Source: Nocardia inohanensis NBRC 100128 | Lineage (GTDB): Bacteria; Actinomycetota; Actinomycetes; Mycobacteriales; Mycobacteriaceae | DNA length: 64,000 nucleotides | NCBI RefSeq assembly: GCF_001612945.1 | Contig: NZ_BDBK01000002.1 | Coordinates: forward strand, 124,001-188,000 | Reading direction: 5' to 3' | Shown: positions 1 through 9,197 of the stretch, piece by piece | How the letters are laid out: every line of letters starts with the position of its first letter | How positions within the stretch are numbered: the first letter of the stretch is position 1 | Program-made: the position numbers and the translations under genes | The notes under the pieces: generated by a model | What the model saw: only the letters and a program-made list of their open reading frames with translations | Databases searched by the model: none | What the model was told of the DNA's origin: nothing

Positions 1-1
1 C

Positions 2-190
2 GGCTGGGCCCCAACGGTCCAACTCACCACCTACCTCCGCCGCCGCCCCGCCCCCGGCTGGCTCCGCGTCATCGCCACCGCCCGCGAAGTGGGCGGCCGC
101 ATGTTCGACGAAGACCAACTGGTCATCGATTCCACCGGAGCCATCGTCGCCCAATCCCGGCAGCTAGCCCTGATCCCCCAATCGCGGTAA
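2..190 (+). CDS. TesB-like acyl-CoA thioesterase, C-terminal fragment
   Basis: The open frame enters from the left edge and ends at TAA 188-190; only the last 62 codons are present. The visible part contains PTVQLTTYLRR, PAPGWLRV and a GRMFDEDQLVIDSTG segment ending in AQSRQLALIP. This is the usual C-terminal end of actinobacterial double-hotdog thioesterases, where the Asp and the VQLTTYLRR strand form the second hotdog domain. Such enzymes hydrolyse acyl-CoA thioesters in the cytosol. The substrate cannot be told from this fragment. The family call rests on recognised sequence style, not on a search. Confidence 0.75.
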   Translation, partial: GWAPTVQLTTYLRRRPAPGWLRVIATAREVGGRMFDEDQLVIDSTGAIVAQSRQLALIPQSR

Positions 191-217
191 TCGCTTCCCC
201 CGCTAGCCTTGGTTCCC

Positions 218-1036
218 ATGACGAGGATTGCGGTAATCGGTGGAGGCCGGATCGGGGAGGCGCTGATTGCCGGCCTGCTCGAATCCGGGCGGGCGAGTAA
301 AGATCTGGTGGTGGTCGAGCCGGTTCCGGCGCGTGCGGAGTTGCTGGGGCAGCGGTTCGGGATTCGCGCTACCGACAGCATCGCCGATGCCACCAAGTCC
401 GCCGATCTGATCGTGATCGCCGTGAAACCGCACGATGTGGACGGCGTCGTCGCGGAGGTCGCGCGCGCGGGGCTGGACGACGAGCGCGATCAGGTGCTGG
501 TTTCGCTGGCCGCGGGCGTCCCGACCACTCGTTTCGAGGCCAAGCTGCCCGCCGGTTTCCCGGTGGTCCGGGTCATGTCGAACACCCCGATGCTGGTCGG
601 CCAGGGCATGAGCGTCATCTCGCCCGGCCGCCACGCTCGCAAGGAGCAACTCCAGCAGGTCAGCGAATTGCTGGAGTCGGTCGGCCAGGTCGCGACCGTC
701 GCCGAATCGCAGATGGACGCCGTCACCGCCGTCTCCGGTTCCGGCCCCGCCTACTTCTTCCTGGTGGTCGAGGCCATGATCGACGCCGCCGTCGGACTGG
801 GCCTGACCCGCGATGTCGCCACCCAGCTGGTGCAGCAGACCATGCTCGGTTCCGCCGCCCTGCTCGAGGAGTCCGGCCAGTCCGCGGTGGAGTTGCGCGC
901 GGCCGTCACCTCGCCCGCCGGAACCACCGCCGCCGCCGTCCGGGAACTGGAGCGCGGCGCACTGCGCTCGTCCTTCTACGAGGCGCTGAATGCCGCAAAA
1001 CGGCGTTCCGCCGAACAGGGCGCGACCGCCGACTAA
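218..1036 (+). CDS. proC: Pyrroline-5-carboxylate reductase
   Basis: Catalyses the last step of proline synthesis, NAD(P)H-dependent reduction of pyrroline-5-carboxylate. The 272-residue product begins MTRIAVIGGGRIGEALIAGL, a Rossmann nucleotide-binding start with GGGRIG at residues 8-13. It carries the P5CR C-terminal signature around ELRAAVTSPAGTTAAAV, and VSGSGPAYFF lies in the dimerisation half. An in-frame TTG at 209 would add three residues, but ATG 218 gives the normal family N-terminus. The next genes (HTH protein, bS22) follow the same order as downstream of proC in mycobacteria, which supports the assignment. Confidence 0.95.
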   Translation: MTRIAVIGGGRIGEALIAGLLESGRASKDLVVVEPVPARAELLGQRFGIRATDSIADATKSADLIVIAVKPHDVDGVVAEVARAGLDDERDQVLVSLAAGVPTTRFEAKLPAGFPVVRVMSNTPMLVGQGMSVISPGRHARKEQLQQVSELLESVGQVATVAESQMDAVTAVSGSGPAYFFLVVEAMIDAAVGLGLTRDVATQLVQQTMLGSAALLEESGQSAVELRAAVTSPAGTTAAAVRELERGALRSSFYEALNAAKRRSAEQGATAD

Positions 1037-1238
1037 CGTTGTCGGTAGGCGACAGCTGATGCGCTGGGCGGGGGAGTAGCTGGTTTGCTGCCGGAGGGCG
1101 ACTCGCCACAGCAAAGGCTGATTTCTCACACCCGTCGCAGCAATCCCACTGGTCCCGCTAAGCTTCAAGGAGCACGTGCGTGTCTGTTCCGCCGGTGGGG
1201 AAGCCGGCGGCGCGGACGTGCCGGAGGTCAGTGGCGCA

Positions 1239-1484
1239 ATGATGTCTGGAAACAGTCAAGCGAGGTCCGCAAACACCCCCATCAGCGCAGGAAACGTCAT
1301 CGGCGGAGGAACCCAGTTCCTGACTGTCGCCGAAGTGGCGAATCTGATGCGGGTATCCAAAATGACGGTGTACCGATTGGTGCATTCGGGAGAGCTGCCC
1401 GCGGTGCGGGTCGGCAGATCCTTCCGGGTGCACGCCAAAGCGGTGCACGACTACCTGGAGACGTCCTACTTCGACGCGGGGTAG
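1239..1484 (+). CDS. Small excisionase/MerR-type helix-turn-helix protein (Rv0500A-like)
   Basis: Encodes 81 residues. The N-terminal ~25 residues are polar and probably disordered. The rest is a single winged HTH of the excisionase type: FLTVAEVANLMRVSKMTVYRLV followed by the wing GELPAVRVGRSFRVHAKAV. GGAGG at 1223-1227 is well placed for ATG 1239 (ATG 1242 is also possible); an upstream GTG at 1176 would add a low-quality leader. The gene sits between proC and bS22 as in M. tuberculosis. A DNA-binding role is likely; the targets are unknown. Confidence 0.85.
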   Translation: MMSGNSQARSANTPISAGNVIGGGTQFLTVAEVANLMRVSKMTVYRLVHSGELPAVRVGRSFRVHAKAVHDYLETSYFDAG

Positions 1485-1680
1485 GCGTCGCGGTAAGTCC
1501 CCAGGCCCCGACCCGTTTCGTTCGCCGGAGAGTGGCCCGGTAACATGGACCGGCATCCTGTACGTGCCGGTTGGTGCCGTCGGGTCCGACTCGGCTCGTC
1601 TCGGGTAGGGACTGTGCAGGGTCAGTAAGTGTGCTCCCCGCGCAAGTGGGGCGACCCGAGAGAACGCGAGGAACAACCCT

Positions 1681-1782
1681 ATGGGTTCTGTGATCAAGAA
1701 GCGCCGCAAGCGCATGTCGAAGAAGAAGCACCGCAAGCTGCTTCGTCGCACACGCGTTCAGCGTCGCAAACTCGGCAAGTAA
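1681..1782 (+). CDS. Small ribosomal subunit protein bS22
   Basis: A 33-residue, extremely basic protein, [20 protein letters not shown] and so on to KLGK. This matches the actinobacterial AURKAIP1/COX24-domain peptide found in mycobacterial 30S subunits as bS22 (Rv0500B). It is easily missed because of its length. The ATG follows a GAGGAAC purine run, and a strong hairpin terminator starts 18 bases after the stop. About 19 of 33 residues are Lys or Arg, consistent with direct rRNA contact. Confidence 0.92.
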
Positions 1783-1799
1783 GCGCTGAGACGTAGCTG

Positions 1800-1827
1800 A
1801 AGCCCGTCACCGATCGGTGGCGGGCTT
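1800..1827 (+). terminator. Intrinsic terminator after bS22
   Basis: Arms AAGCCCGTCACC and GGTGGCGGGCTT form a 12-bp stem (one G-U pair) closing a GATC loop, followed by the T-rich TCGCTATTTAT. It lies just downstream of the bS22 stop. Confidence 0.85.
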
Positions 1828-1928
1828 TCGCTATTTATCAGGTGACCGAACTCATCGTTAGATCCTGGTTAATACCCTTCGGTGACACCAGGTGTGGCAG
1901 TTACCCTGGGACACGCGGGAAAACAATA

Positions 1929-3029
1929 ATGATGGGGGCTGGCGAGTTGGGATCCGGCGTGGTGGGTACCCGGGACGGGCAGGCGCCCAAGGTGGTGTTG
2001 GTAACCGGTGCGAGCCGGTTCTTCGGCGGCAATGTGGTGGCCCGGCTGGCGGCCGACCCGGCCGTGGAGCGCATCATCGCCGTCGACGCCAAACAGCCCA
2101 GCCGGGAACTGCTGCGCCGCATGGGCCGCGCCGAATTCGTCCGCGCCGATATTCGAAATCCGTTGATACGCAAGGTGATCGACGGTAATCAGGTGGACAC
2201 GGTGGTGCATCCCGCGGCGCTGTCGCGGCCGCCGGCCGGTGGCGGCCGGGCCGCCATGAAAGATATGAACGTGCTCGGCGCCATGCAGTTGTTCGCGGTG
2301 TGCCGCAAGGCTTCCAGCGTGCGCCGGGTGGTGGTGCGGTCCTCGTCCGCGGTCTACGGATGCAGTGCCAAGGATCCGGTGAAATTCACCGAGGAGATGA
2401 GCGCGCGCACCCCGCCGCGCGGCTGGTTCGCCCGCGACATGATCGAAGTGGAGGGTTTCGTCCGCGGTCTCGCGCGGCGCCGGCCCGATATCTCGGCAGC
2501 CATTCTGCGTCTTCCGCCGATCGTGGGACCGCAGCTGGCGAAACGTGGTGTGCAGTATTTCCGTTCGCCGATCACCCCCACCATCCTGGGGCGCGATCCA
2601 CGCTTGCAGTTCCTGCACGAGGAGGATTCCGTCGCCGCCCTCACCCAGGCCGCTTTGACGGCTCCGGGCGGCACTTTCAATGTGGCCGGGGACGGTGCCA
2701 TGGCATTGTCGCAGGCCATCCGCCGGGCCGGGCGGATCGAATTACCGGTCCCTTACACGGTTTTCCGTACCGCCGGACGCAGCCTGATGGGTCCGGTGAT
2801 GCGGGAATTCACCGCCGAACAGATGGATTACTTCCATTTCGGCTGCGGTCTGGACACCACCCGGATGCGCACCGAACTCGGATTTCAGCCGCGCTGGACC
2901 ACAGTGCAGGCATTCGACGACTTCATAGGGGGCGCAGCGTTGCGGCCCGTGATCGATCCGCATTGGATCGACGCCGCTGAGAACAAACTTCTCGGTCTGC
3001 TCGGGGCCGGGACGGGAGCACACCAATGA
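1929..3029 (+). CDS. NAD-dependent epimerase/dehydratase, extended SDR (Rv0501/GalE2-like)
   Basis: A 366-residue extended short-chain dehydrogenase. The N-terminal Rossmann motif reads VVLVTGASRFFGGNVV (residues ~24-39). The usual YxxxK active site is not obvious: the corresponding region reads GWFARDMIEVEGF, so catalysis may be altered. The family in mycobacteria is annotated galE2, but UDP-glucose 4-epimerase activity is not established from sequence. ATG 1929 (or 1932) fits the homologue's N-terminus; an upstream in-frame GTG at 1842 lies right after a terminator and is unlikely. The stop overlaps the next start (ATGA), so the gene is translationally coupled to the acyltransferase. Confidence 0.85.
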   Translation: MMGAGELGSGVVGTRDGQAPKVVLVTGASRFFGGNVVARLAADPAVERIIAVDAKQPSRELLRRMGRAEFVRADIRNPLIRKVIDGNQVDTVVHPAALSRPPAGGGRAAMKDMNVLGAMQLFAVCRKASSVRRVVVRSSSAVYGCSAKDPVKFTEEMSARTPPRGWFARDMIEVEGFVRGLARRRPDISAAILRLPPIVGPQLAKRGVQYFRSPITPTILGRDPRLQFLHEEDSVAALTQAALTAPGGTFNVAGDGAMALSQAIRRAGRIELPVPYTVFRTAGRSLMGPVMREFTAEQMDYFHFGCGLDTTRMRTELGFQPRWTTVQAFDDFIGGAALRPVIDPHWIDAAENKLLGLLGAGTGAHQ

Positions 3030-4045
3030 GTGACGTAGCGAAGGTGATTCGTCTTCACGACGTGGATTTCGAGGCGCGCCATCGGCCGCAGCGGGCCTGG
3101 CCCGGCCCCGGCGATTCGGCGCTGACCCCGGTGACCTCGCTGACCGATCGGCTCGCCGAAGTCGAAGCGCGTCAGCCCAAATCCTTCGGCGAGCTGATTC
3201 GCGGGGCCGTGGCGGACGGGGTCGGCCGCACCGCCGATTTCGCCCGCCGCCGCTTGACCGGTGACTATCAGGTCGACGAATTCGGCTTGGACGAGCATCT
3301 GCTCGAGAACGTCATCCTGCCGCTGCTGCGTCCACTCTCGGACCTCTGGTTCCGGGTGGAAGTGACCGGCACCGAGAACATTCCGGAGGTCGGCGGCGCG
3401 CTGCTGGTCGCCAATCACGCCGGCACGGTTCCGCTCGACGGCCTGATGCTCCAGCTCGCCGTGCACGACCGGCATCCCAAACAGCGCGCCCTGCGCATTC
3501 TGGCCGCGGATCTCATCTTCGAGACGCCGCTGGTCGGCGGGTGGGCGCGCAAGGCCGGGCACACCCTGGCCTGCCCCGCCGATGCCGAAAGGCTGTTGCG
3601 CGCAGGCGAAATCGCGGGCGTCTTCCCCGAGGGTTACAAGGGCATCGGCAAGCCGTTCGGCGATCGCTACAAGTTGCAGCGTTTCGGCCGTGGGGGTTTC
3701 GTCTCGGCGGCGGTCCGCACCGGCGTGCCGATCATCCCCGTTTCGATCGTCGGCTCGGAGGAGATCTACCCCAAGCTCGCCGATCTCAAGCCGCTGGCCC
3801 GCCTGCTCGGTCTCCCGTATTTCCCGGTGACCCCGCTGTTCCCGCATCTGGGACCGCTGGGCGCGCTGCCGCTGCCGTCCAAGTGGTACATCGAATTCGG
3901 CGAGCCGATTTCGACCACCGGCTACGAGCCCACCGATGCCGACGATCCGATGACCATGTTCGAAGTCACCGATCAGGTCCGCGAAACCATTCAGCAGACC
4001 CTCTACAAATTGGTGATCAAGCGCCGTAATCCCTTCACGGGATAA
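3026..4045 (+). CDS. Lysophospholipid acyltransferase family protein (Rv0502-like)
   Basis: A 339-residue PlsC-superfamily protein thought to transfer acyl chains to glycerolipid acceptors at the membrane. The catalytic block VANHAGTVPLDGLML has His ~131 and Asp ~138. The spacing is H-x6-D rather than the classic H-x4-D, as in MGAT/DGAT-like members such as Rv0502. A second conserved block, FPEGYKGIGKPF, resembles the FPEG substrate-binding motif. The ~80-residue N-terminal region is soluble. The start overlaps the epimerase stop by four bases, implying a shared lipid- or envelope-related task. The exact acceptor is unknown. Confidence 0.85.
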   Translation: MSDVAKVIRLHDVDFEARHRPQRAWPGPGDSALTPVTSLTDRLAEVEARQPKSFGELIRGAVADGVGRTADFARRRLTGDYQVDEFGLDEHLLENVILPLLRPLSDLWFRVEVTGTENIPEVGGALLVANHAGTVPLDGLMLQLAVHDRHPKQRALRILAADLIFETPLVGGWARKAGHTLACPADAERLLRAGEIAGVFPEGYKGIGKPFGDRYKLQRFGRGGFVSAAVRTGVPIIPVSIVGSEEIYPKLADLKPLARLLGLPYFPVTPLFPHLGPLGALPLPSKWYIEFGEPISTTGYEPTDADDPMTMFEVTDQVRETIQQTLYKLVIKRRNPFTG

Positions 4046-4067
4046 GCATTTCGCGCCGTGTGAAAAG

Positions 4068-4103
4068 AAGAGGCGGCCGGAATTGCCGGGCCACCCGCCT
4101 CTT
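4068..4103 (+). terminator. Intrinsic terminator of the epimerase-acyltransferase unit
   Basis: AAGAGGCGG and CCGCCTCTT pair around an inner CCGG-AATTG-CCGG hairpin and are followed by TTTCACG. It sits 22 bases after the acyltransferase stop. Confidence 0.7.
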
Positions 4104-4112
4104 TCACGTGGA

Positions 4113-4140
4113 AGGGCCCGGTCCGTAAGGACCGGGCCCT
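4113..4140 (-). terminator. Intrinsic terminator of the convergent HAD phosphatase gene
   Basis: A perfect 12-bp stem, AGGGCCCGGTCC with GGACCGGGCCCT, and a GTAA loop (TTAC on the minus strand). It lies 24 bases beyond the minus-strand stop at 4165. Two back-to-back hairpins thus separate convergent genes. Confidence 0.75.
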
Positions 4141-4164
4141 CATCATCTTTCGAAGTCTCGCGGG

Positions 4165-5184
4165 CTAGCTGGCGCGCGCTTCGCGTTTGCGCGAGAGCAC
4201 GGCCGCGGCCGCACCACCCGCCGCGCCGAGCGCGAGTGCCGTGGGCACGCCGACTTTCGCGGCCTTGCGGCCGGTGCGGAAGTCGCGGATCTCCCAGCCG
4301 CGGTTCTTGGCGACCTCGCGCAGATCCGCATCCGGATTGATCGCCACCGCGGTGCCGACCAGTGACAGCATCGGAACGTCATTGTGGCTGTCGGAGTAGG
4401 CGGTACAGCGCTTGAGATTCAATCCCTCGCGAATGGCGAGCGCGCGCACCGCGTGCGCCTTGCCCAGCCCGTGCAGGATATCGCCGACCAATCTGCCTGT
4501 GAACAGCCCGTTTTCGCTCTCGGCGACGGTGCCGAGCGCTCCGGTGAGCCCCAGCCGCTTGGCGATCACCTGGGCTAGCTCGACCGGCGTCGCGGTCACC
4601 AGCCAGACCTGCTGGCCCGCGTCCAGGTGCATCTGCGCCAGCGCGCGGGTGCCCGGCCAGATCTTGTCGGCGATGATCTCGTCGTAGATCTCCTCGCCGA
4701 GCGCGGCCAGTTCCGCGGTGGGCCGGCCGGCGATGAAGGACAGCGCCTTCTCCTTGCCGGAGGCCATATCCGAATGCGATTCCTTGCCGGTGATCCGGAA
4801 TTTGACCTGCTTCCAGGCCATATCGGCGAGGTCGGAGGTCTTGAAGTACTTGCGCGCCGCCAGCCCGCGCGCGAAGTGCACGATCGAGGCGCCCTGCACC
4901 ATGGTGTTGTCCACATCGAAGAACGCGGCGGCGGTCAGGTCGCGGGGGACCGGCGGCTCGGCGGTGTCCTCGTACAGCGCCAGTTCGGCGTCGTGCAGCG
5001 CCAATGCGGCATCGGCGCTGGCCTCGCCGGCCAGGTTGGCGCGGACCTCTTCCTCGCTGGGTCCGAACGGGCTGCGCGTGATCCGGGTGAACTGGTCCTG
5101 TAGACCCTCTGCCCAGCGGGCCGGGAATTCCCCGAATCGTCCCGCGATCAATCCAGCCCTCGCCTCTTTAGAACGTTCCGGCAC
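4165..5184 (-). CDS. HAD-IB family hydrolase (SerB1/Rv0505c-like)
   Basis: A 339-residue phosphatase of the haloacid dehalogenase superfamily. Motif I is FFDVDNT, with Asp ~90 as nucleophile and Asp ~92 as acid/base. Motif II is VTATPVE and the metal-binding motif is [11 protein letters not shown]. The M. tuberculosis homologue is named serB1, but many HAD-IB members are not phosphoserine phosphatases, so the substrate stays open. The C-terminus has an Ala/Gly/Leu-rich hydrophobic stretch ([18 protein letters not shown]) followed by basic residues, suggesting a membrane anchor. GTG start at 5184, with GGAGG five bases upstream. Confidence 0.87.
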   Translation of the reverse strand: MPERSKEARAGLIAGRFGEFPARWAEGLQDQFTRITRSPFGPSEEEVRANLAGEASADAALALHDAELALYEDTAEPPVPRDLTAAAFFDVDNTMVQGASIVHFARGLAARKYFKTSDLADMAWKQVKFRITGKESHSDMASGKEKALSFIAGRPTAELAALGEEIYDEIIADKIWPGTRALAQMHLDAGQQVWLVTATPVELAQVIAKRLGLTGALGTVAESENGLFTGRLVGDILHGLGKAHAVRALAIREGLNLKRCTAYSDSHNDVPMLSLVGTAVAINPDADLREVAKNRGWEIRDFRTGRKAAKVGVPTALALGAAGGAAAAVLSRKREARAS

Positions 5185-5278
5185 CAGTACCTCCGCCTGT
5201 TAGCGCGAACAAGTCCACAGTAACGCCCACCGGTAGACAGCACGTAGACGCTGACTGACATATCAGGAGAGTTGTTAG

Positions 5279-5548
5279 ATGGAGGCTATGAGCGATTCCC
5301 CGCACGCGGTGACCCTGTTGACCCGGAACGGCTGTAGCTTCTGCACGGTCGCGCTGACGGAATTGCGTCCCATCTGCGCGGATTTCGGCATCGAGGTCGA
5401 GATCGTGGATGTGGACGAGGTCGCGCCGACCAACCCGGAGCTGCGCGCCGAGTTCGGCGATCGATTGCCGGTGGTGCTGCTGGACGGCCGTGAACACAGC
5501 TATTTCGATGTGGACGAACCGCGCCTGCGCGCCGATCTGGCCCGCTGA
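5279..5548 (+). CDS. Glutaredoxin family protein
   Basis: An 89-residue thioredoxin-fold protein with a CxxC centre, NGCSFC (Cys19 and Cys22), and the cis-proline segment RLPVVLLDG. It resembles the small Rv0508 protein encoded just before rex-hemA in related genomes. It probably acts as a cytosolic dithiol oxidoreductase; the partner is unknown. AGGAGA at 5265-5270 is eight bases before ATG 5279. A second ATG at 5288 has a purine run only two bases upstream, so 5279 is preferred. Confidence 0.88.
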   Translation: MEAMSDSPHAVTLLTRNGCSFCTVALTELRPICADFGIEVEIVDVDEVAPTNPELRAEFGDRLPVVLLDGREHSYFDVDEPRLRADLAR

Positions 5549-5654
5549 ACGGTCCATCCCGAACGGGCGTGTCAGCGTGCCGGATTACCGGCGCGTTGCG
5601 TAGCGGGTTCGACCTGATAAGGGTTGAATGACCTTGGGGCTGGAGCCCACCGCA

Positions 5655-5672
5655 AAGTGACTGAATTCACCG
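5655..5672 (+). promoter_or_regulatory. Second, weaker Rex operator half-match
   Basis: AAGTGACTGAATTCACCG aligns with the Rex consensus TTGTGAAnnnnTTCACAA at 9 of 14 defined positions. Its start is 21 bp (two helical turns) from that of the stronger site, allowing binding on the same DNA face. The rest of 5549-5851 shows no gene. Confidence 0.45.
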
Positions 5673-5675
5673 ACT

Positions 5676-5693
5676 TTGTGCAGGGCTTCACAA
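5676..5693 (+). promoter_or_regulatory. Rex operator (ROP) upstream of rex-hemACD
   Basis: TTGTGCAGGGCTTCACAA matches the actinobacterial Rex consensus TTGTGAAnnnnTTCACAA at 13 of 14 defined positions. It lies 158 bp upstream of the rex start codon, in the 303-base gap after the glutaredoxin gene. Rex of Streptomyces coelicolor represses its own rex-hemACD operon through such sites; the same autoregulation is inferred here. Confidence 0.8.
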
Positions 5694-5851
5694 GCGGTTA
5701 CGGTGGTGGCACGCAACCCGCCTTTCGGGCAGCGGAAGCGACCCCCTGACTGACTCGACCTCGCCACTACGACCGCCCCGCGACGGTCCGGCTCGGGTCG
5801 AGAAATAGAACCCGGACATCTACCCCCGGCCGGACGAGGAGCGCAAGCGAC

Positions 5852-6703
5852 GTGACAGAGCAACACGAGACGCCGACTGCCGGCGTCTCCAAGGCTCTGC
5901 AGAAGGACATCCCGCAGGCCACGGTGGCCCGGCTGGCCACATATCTCCGTGTGCTCGCCGTGCTTGCCGACGACGCTGTTGCCATCGTATCGAGTGAGGA
6001 ACTGGCTGTCGCGGCGGGTGTCGGTTCCGCGAAGTTGCGCAAGGATCTTTCCTTCCTCGGACCCAATGGCGTACGCGGCGTCGGCTACGACGTGATCAAG
6101 CTGCGCGACCGCATCGAGGATGTGCTCGGGCTCTCCGAAGGACACCGGGTGGTGCTGGTCGGAGCCGGAAACCTGGGTCGCGCGCTGATCGGTTACGGCG
6201 GTTTCCGCCGGCGCGGTTTCGCCATGGTCGGCGTGTTCGACAACGATCCCGCGGTCATCGGCACCGAATTGCCCGGCACCACGGGCGGACTGGTCGTTCG
6301 CGATGTGGCCGAATTGGCCGGTGCGATGGCCGCTTTGGAGCCCACCATCGCCGTCATCACCGTTCCGGACCGGGCCGCGCAGGGCGTCTGCGATCTGCTG
6401 GTCGCGGCCGGGATGCAGCACATTCTGAGCTTCTCGCCGATCGCGCTGGACGCCCCGTCGCACGTGGAGGTGCGGCGCGTGGACCTCGCGGTGGAAATGC
6501 AGCTGCTGTCCTTCGATCGGGCCCGCTCGGCCGAATCGGCCGCGGCCGAACTCGCCGCCGTCGACGAATTGGCCGCCGGGGACACGGTGAGCGTGGTGTC
6601 GAGCCGGTTGACCCGGGTGGCACCCCAGACTTCTTCTCACGCGGCAGTTCGCCCGTCGGGCGGCACGGAGGCAACCAGCAAGGGAGCGGTGGTCCAGCCA
6701 TGA
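5852..6703 (+). CDS. rex: Redox-sensing transcriptional repressor Rex
   Basis: A 283-residue repressor that senses the NADH/NAD+ ratio. The N-terminal winged helix (about residues 18-85) contains [24 protein letters not shown]. The Rossmann domain starts near residue 100 with [17 protein letters not shown] (GxGNLG), followed by the [12 protein letters not shown] segment. A C-terminal Ala/Ser-rich tail of ~45 residues is probably disordered. GTG start with GAGGAG upstream. The stop overlaps hemA (ATGA). Operators upstream suggest autoregulation linking haem synthesis to respiratory redox state. Confidence 0.95.
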   Translation: MTEQHETPTAGVSKALQKDIPQATVARLATYLRVLAVLADDAVAIVSSEELAVAAGVGSAKLRKDLSFLGPNGVRGVGYDVIKLRDRIEDVLGLSEGHRVVLVGAGNLGRALIGYGGFRRRGFAMVGVFDNDPAVIGTELPGTTGGLVVRDVAELAGAMAALEPTIAVITVPDRAAQGVCDLLVAAGMQHILSFSPIALDAPSHVEVRRVDLAVEMQLLSFDRARSAESAAAELAAVDELAAGDTVSVVSSRLTRVAPQTSSHAAVRPSGGTEATSKGAVVQP

Positions 6704-8085
6704 GTGTGCTTCTCGTCGGGATATCGCATCGCAGCGCACCCGTCGCGGTGTTGGAGAAGATCGCCATCACCGAGCACGACCGGCCCAAGCTGACCGACAA
6801 GATGCTGGCCTCGACCCACGTCTCCGAGGCGATGATCGTCTCCACCTGCAATCGGGTCGAGATCTACGCGGTGGTCGACGCCTTCCACCCGGCGCTGGGC
6901 GAGATCAGCGAATTGCTCACCAAGCATTCGGGTCTGGTGCTGCCGGAACTGACCAAGCACGCCTACGTGCGCTATGCCGAAGCCGCCGCCGAGCATCTGT
7001 TCGCGGTGGCCTCGGGCCTGGATTCGATGGTGGTCGGCGAGCAGCAGGTGCTGAGCCAGATCCGCGCCGCCTACGCCGCCTCGGATTCGCAGCAGGCCGC
7101 CGGGCGCACCCTGCACGAGCTGGCGCAGACCGCGTTGCGGGTGGGCAAGCGGGTGCATTCGGAGACCGGGATCGACCGCGCGGGCGCCTCGGTGGTGTCG
7201 GTGGCGCTGGATCGCGCGCAGCTGGTGCTGGGTCCGCTGGCCGGGCGCACCGCGCTGGTGCTGGGCGCCGGTGCCATGGGCGGCCTGGCCGTCGCGCAGC
7301 TCGCCCGTGCCGGGGTCGGCAAGATCCTGGTCGCCAACCGCACCTTCGAACGCGCTGAGCGACTGGCCAATACGGCCGCCACCATGCACGGCGTCGAGGC
7401 CGAGGCCGTCGGGATGGAGCGGCTCGCCGAGGCGATGGCCGCCGCCGAAGTGGTCGTCACCTGTACCGGCGCGGTCGGCACCGTGGTGTCGATCGCCGAT
7501 GTGCACCGCGCGCTGGCGACCAACGGCTCCCACGATCAGCTCGTCATCTGCGATCTGGGCCTGCCCCGCGATGTGGATCACGCGGTGGCCGGGCTGCCCG
7601 GCGTCACCGTCATCGACATGGAGACCCTCCAGCGCGATCCGTCGGCCGGCGCGGCCGCCGACGATACCGCCGCCGCGCGCGCCATCGTCGCCGACGAGCT
7701 GGCGAAATACCTTGCCGGACAGCGCATGGCCGAGGTCACCCCGACCGTGGCCGCGCTCCGGCAGATGGCCGCGGACGTGGTCGAATCCGAATTGCTACGC
7801 CTGGATTCCCGACTACCGGGACTCGCGTCCACCGATCGCGAGGAAGTTGCCCGTACCGTGCGTCGAGTGGTGGACAAGCTGCTGCACGCGCCGACCGTCC
7901 GGGTGAAACAGCTGGCCTCCACCCCGGGCGGCGACAGCTACGCCTCCGCCCTGCGCGAATTGTTCGAACTGAAACCCGGTGCGGCCCAAGCGGTCGCCGC
8001 GCCGATGGAGATCGCGGCGCCGGCCACCCTGGCCGATGACTTCACCGCCGCCCACCCCGGCGACGAACAGGGGCGAAACGCATGA
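6700..8085 (+). CDS. hemA: Glutamyl-tRNA reductase
   Basis: First committed step of C5-pathway tetrapyrrole synthesis: NADPH reduction of glutamyl-tRNA to glutamate-1-semialdehyde, the substrate of HemL encoded at 15,490. The 461-residue product has the catalytic block [10 protein letters not shown] with the nucleophilic Cys50, the substrate-recognition stretch [10 protein letters not shown] and the NADPH-binding [13 protein letters not shown]. The C-terminal dimerisation helix region is present, so the length is normal. It overlaps rex by four bases and hemC by four bases. Confidence 0.97.
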   Translation: MSVLLVGISHRSAPVAVLEKIAITEHDRPKLTDKMLASTHVSEAMIVSTCNRVEIYAVVDAFHPALGEISELLTKHSGLVLPELTKHAYVRYAEAAAEHLFAVASGLDSMVVGEQQVLSQIRAAYAASDSQQAAGRTLHELAQTALRVGKRVHSETGIDRAGASVVSVALDRAQLVLGPLAGRTALVLGAGAMGGLAVAQLARAGVGKILVANRTFERAERLANTAATMHGVEAEAVGMERLAEAMAAAEVVVTCTGAVGTVVSIADVHRALATNGSHDQLVICDLGLPRDVDHAVAGLPGVTVIDMETLQRDPSAGAAADDTAAARAIVADELAKYLAGQRMAEVTPTVAALRQMAADVVESELLRLDSRLPGLASTDREEVARTVRRVVDKLLHAPTVRVKQLASTPGGDSYASALRELFELKPGAAQAVAAPMEIAAPATLADDFTAAHPGDEQGRNA

Positions 8086-9197
8086 CCACCGATGCCTTGG
8101 TGCACGAAACAGAGGACGCTGTGCGCGAGACCACCCAGACCGGAACGACCAAGGGGACCGCCGAGAACCCGTGGCGCATCGGCACTCGCGGCAGTCTGCT
8201 GGCGCTGACCCAGGCCGGGACCGTGCGCGACGAGCTGATCGCCAACGGGCAGATCGCGGAGCTGATCATCGTGAAGACCGCCGGTGACCAGAACGCCGTC
8301 GACCCGGTGCAGACGATCGGCGTCGGCGTCTTCACCGCCGCGCTGCGCGACGAATTGGCCGCGGGCAGCGTCGATATCGCGGTGCACTCCTACAAGGATC
8401 TGCCGACCGCGCAGGACCCGCGCTTCACCATCGCCGCGATCCCGCCGCGGGAGGATCCGCGCGACGCGCTGGTCGCCCGGGACGGACTGGTGCTGGGCGA
8501 GCTGCCCGCCGGTTCGGTCATCGGCACCTCCGCGCCGCGGCGCTCCGCGCAGTTGAAGGCGCTCGGCCTCGGGGTCGAGATCGTCCCGCTGCGCGGCAAT
8601 CTCGACACCAGACTTTCCAAGGTGGCCAAGGGTGAGCTGGACGCCGTGGTGGTGGCGCGGGCGGGGCTGTCCCGCATCGACCGCCTCGACGCCGTCACCG
8701 AAGCGCTGGAGCCGGTGCAGATGCTGCCCGCTCCCGCGCAGGGCGCGCTCGCGGTGGAATGCCGCAGCGCGGACACCGAACTCGTGACCATCCTGTCCGC
8801 CCTCGACGATGCCGGCACCCGTGCCGCCATCACCGCGGAGCGGGCGCTGCTGGCCGAATTGGAGGCGGGATGCACCGCCCCGATCGGCGCGCTGGCCGAG
8901 GTCGTCGAATCCCTCGACGACGACGGCAGAGTGGTGGACGAACTGTCGCTGCGCGGTTGCGCGGCGGCGATCGACGGCTCGGACGTGATCCGGGCATCGG
9001 CGGTCGGCTCGCTCGAGAACGCTGAGCAGCTGGGCCGCGCACTGGCGCGTGAGCTCTTGGAGCTGGGGGCGCGTGAACTGCTCAGTGCACCGGAAGCGGC
9101 CGGATCATCAGGTGGCTCACCGGAAGTGGAGCGGTCCTCGGCCGCCGTCAATGACAACAGCAGCAGCAATCCCAGCCCAATGGAGAACAATCGATGA
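8082..9197 (+). CDS. hemC: Porphobilinogen deaminase (hydroxymethylbilane synthase)
   Basis: Polymerises four porphobilinogen units into hydroxymethylbilane. The fold start [16 protein letters not shown] is at about residue 28, preceded by a ~27-residue polar extension not needed in the family. Catalytic [11 protein letters not shown] and the arginine-rich [14 protein letters not shown] and [10 protein letters not shown] blocks are present. Cys264 in [11 protein letters not shown] carries the dipyrromethane cofactor. A ~40-residue Ser/Gly/Asn-rich tail ends the protein. Four-base overlaps at both ends place it inside the rex-hemACD operon. Confidence 0.96.
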   Translation: MTTDALVHETEDAVRETTQTGTTKGTAENPWRIGTRGSLLALTQAGTVRDELIANGQIAELIIVKTAGDQNAVDPVQTIGVGVFTAALRDELAAGSVDIAVHSYKDLPTAQDPRFTIAAIPPREDPRDALVARDGLVLGELPAGSVIGTSAPRRSAQLKALGLGVEIVPLRGNLDTRLSKVAKGELDAVVVARAGLSRIDRLDAVTEALEPVQMLPAPAQGALAVECRSADTELVTILSALDDAGTRAAITAERALLAELEAGCTAPIGALAEVVESLDDDGRVVDELSLRGCAAAIDGSDVIRASAVGSLENAEQLGRALARELLELGARELLSAPEAAGSSGGSPEVERSSAAVNDNSSSNPSPMENNR

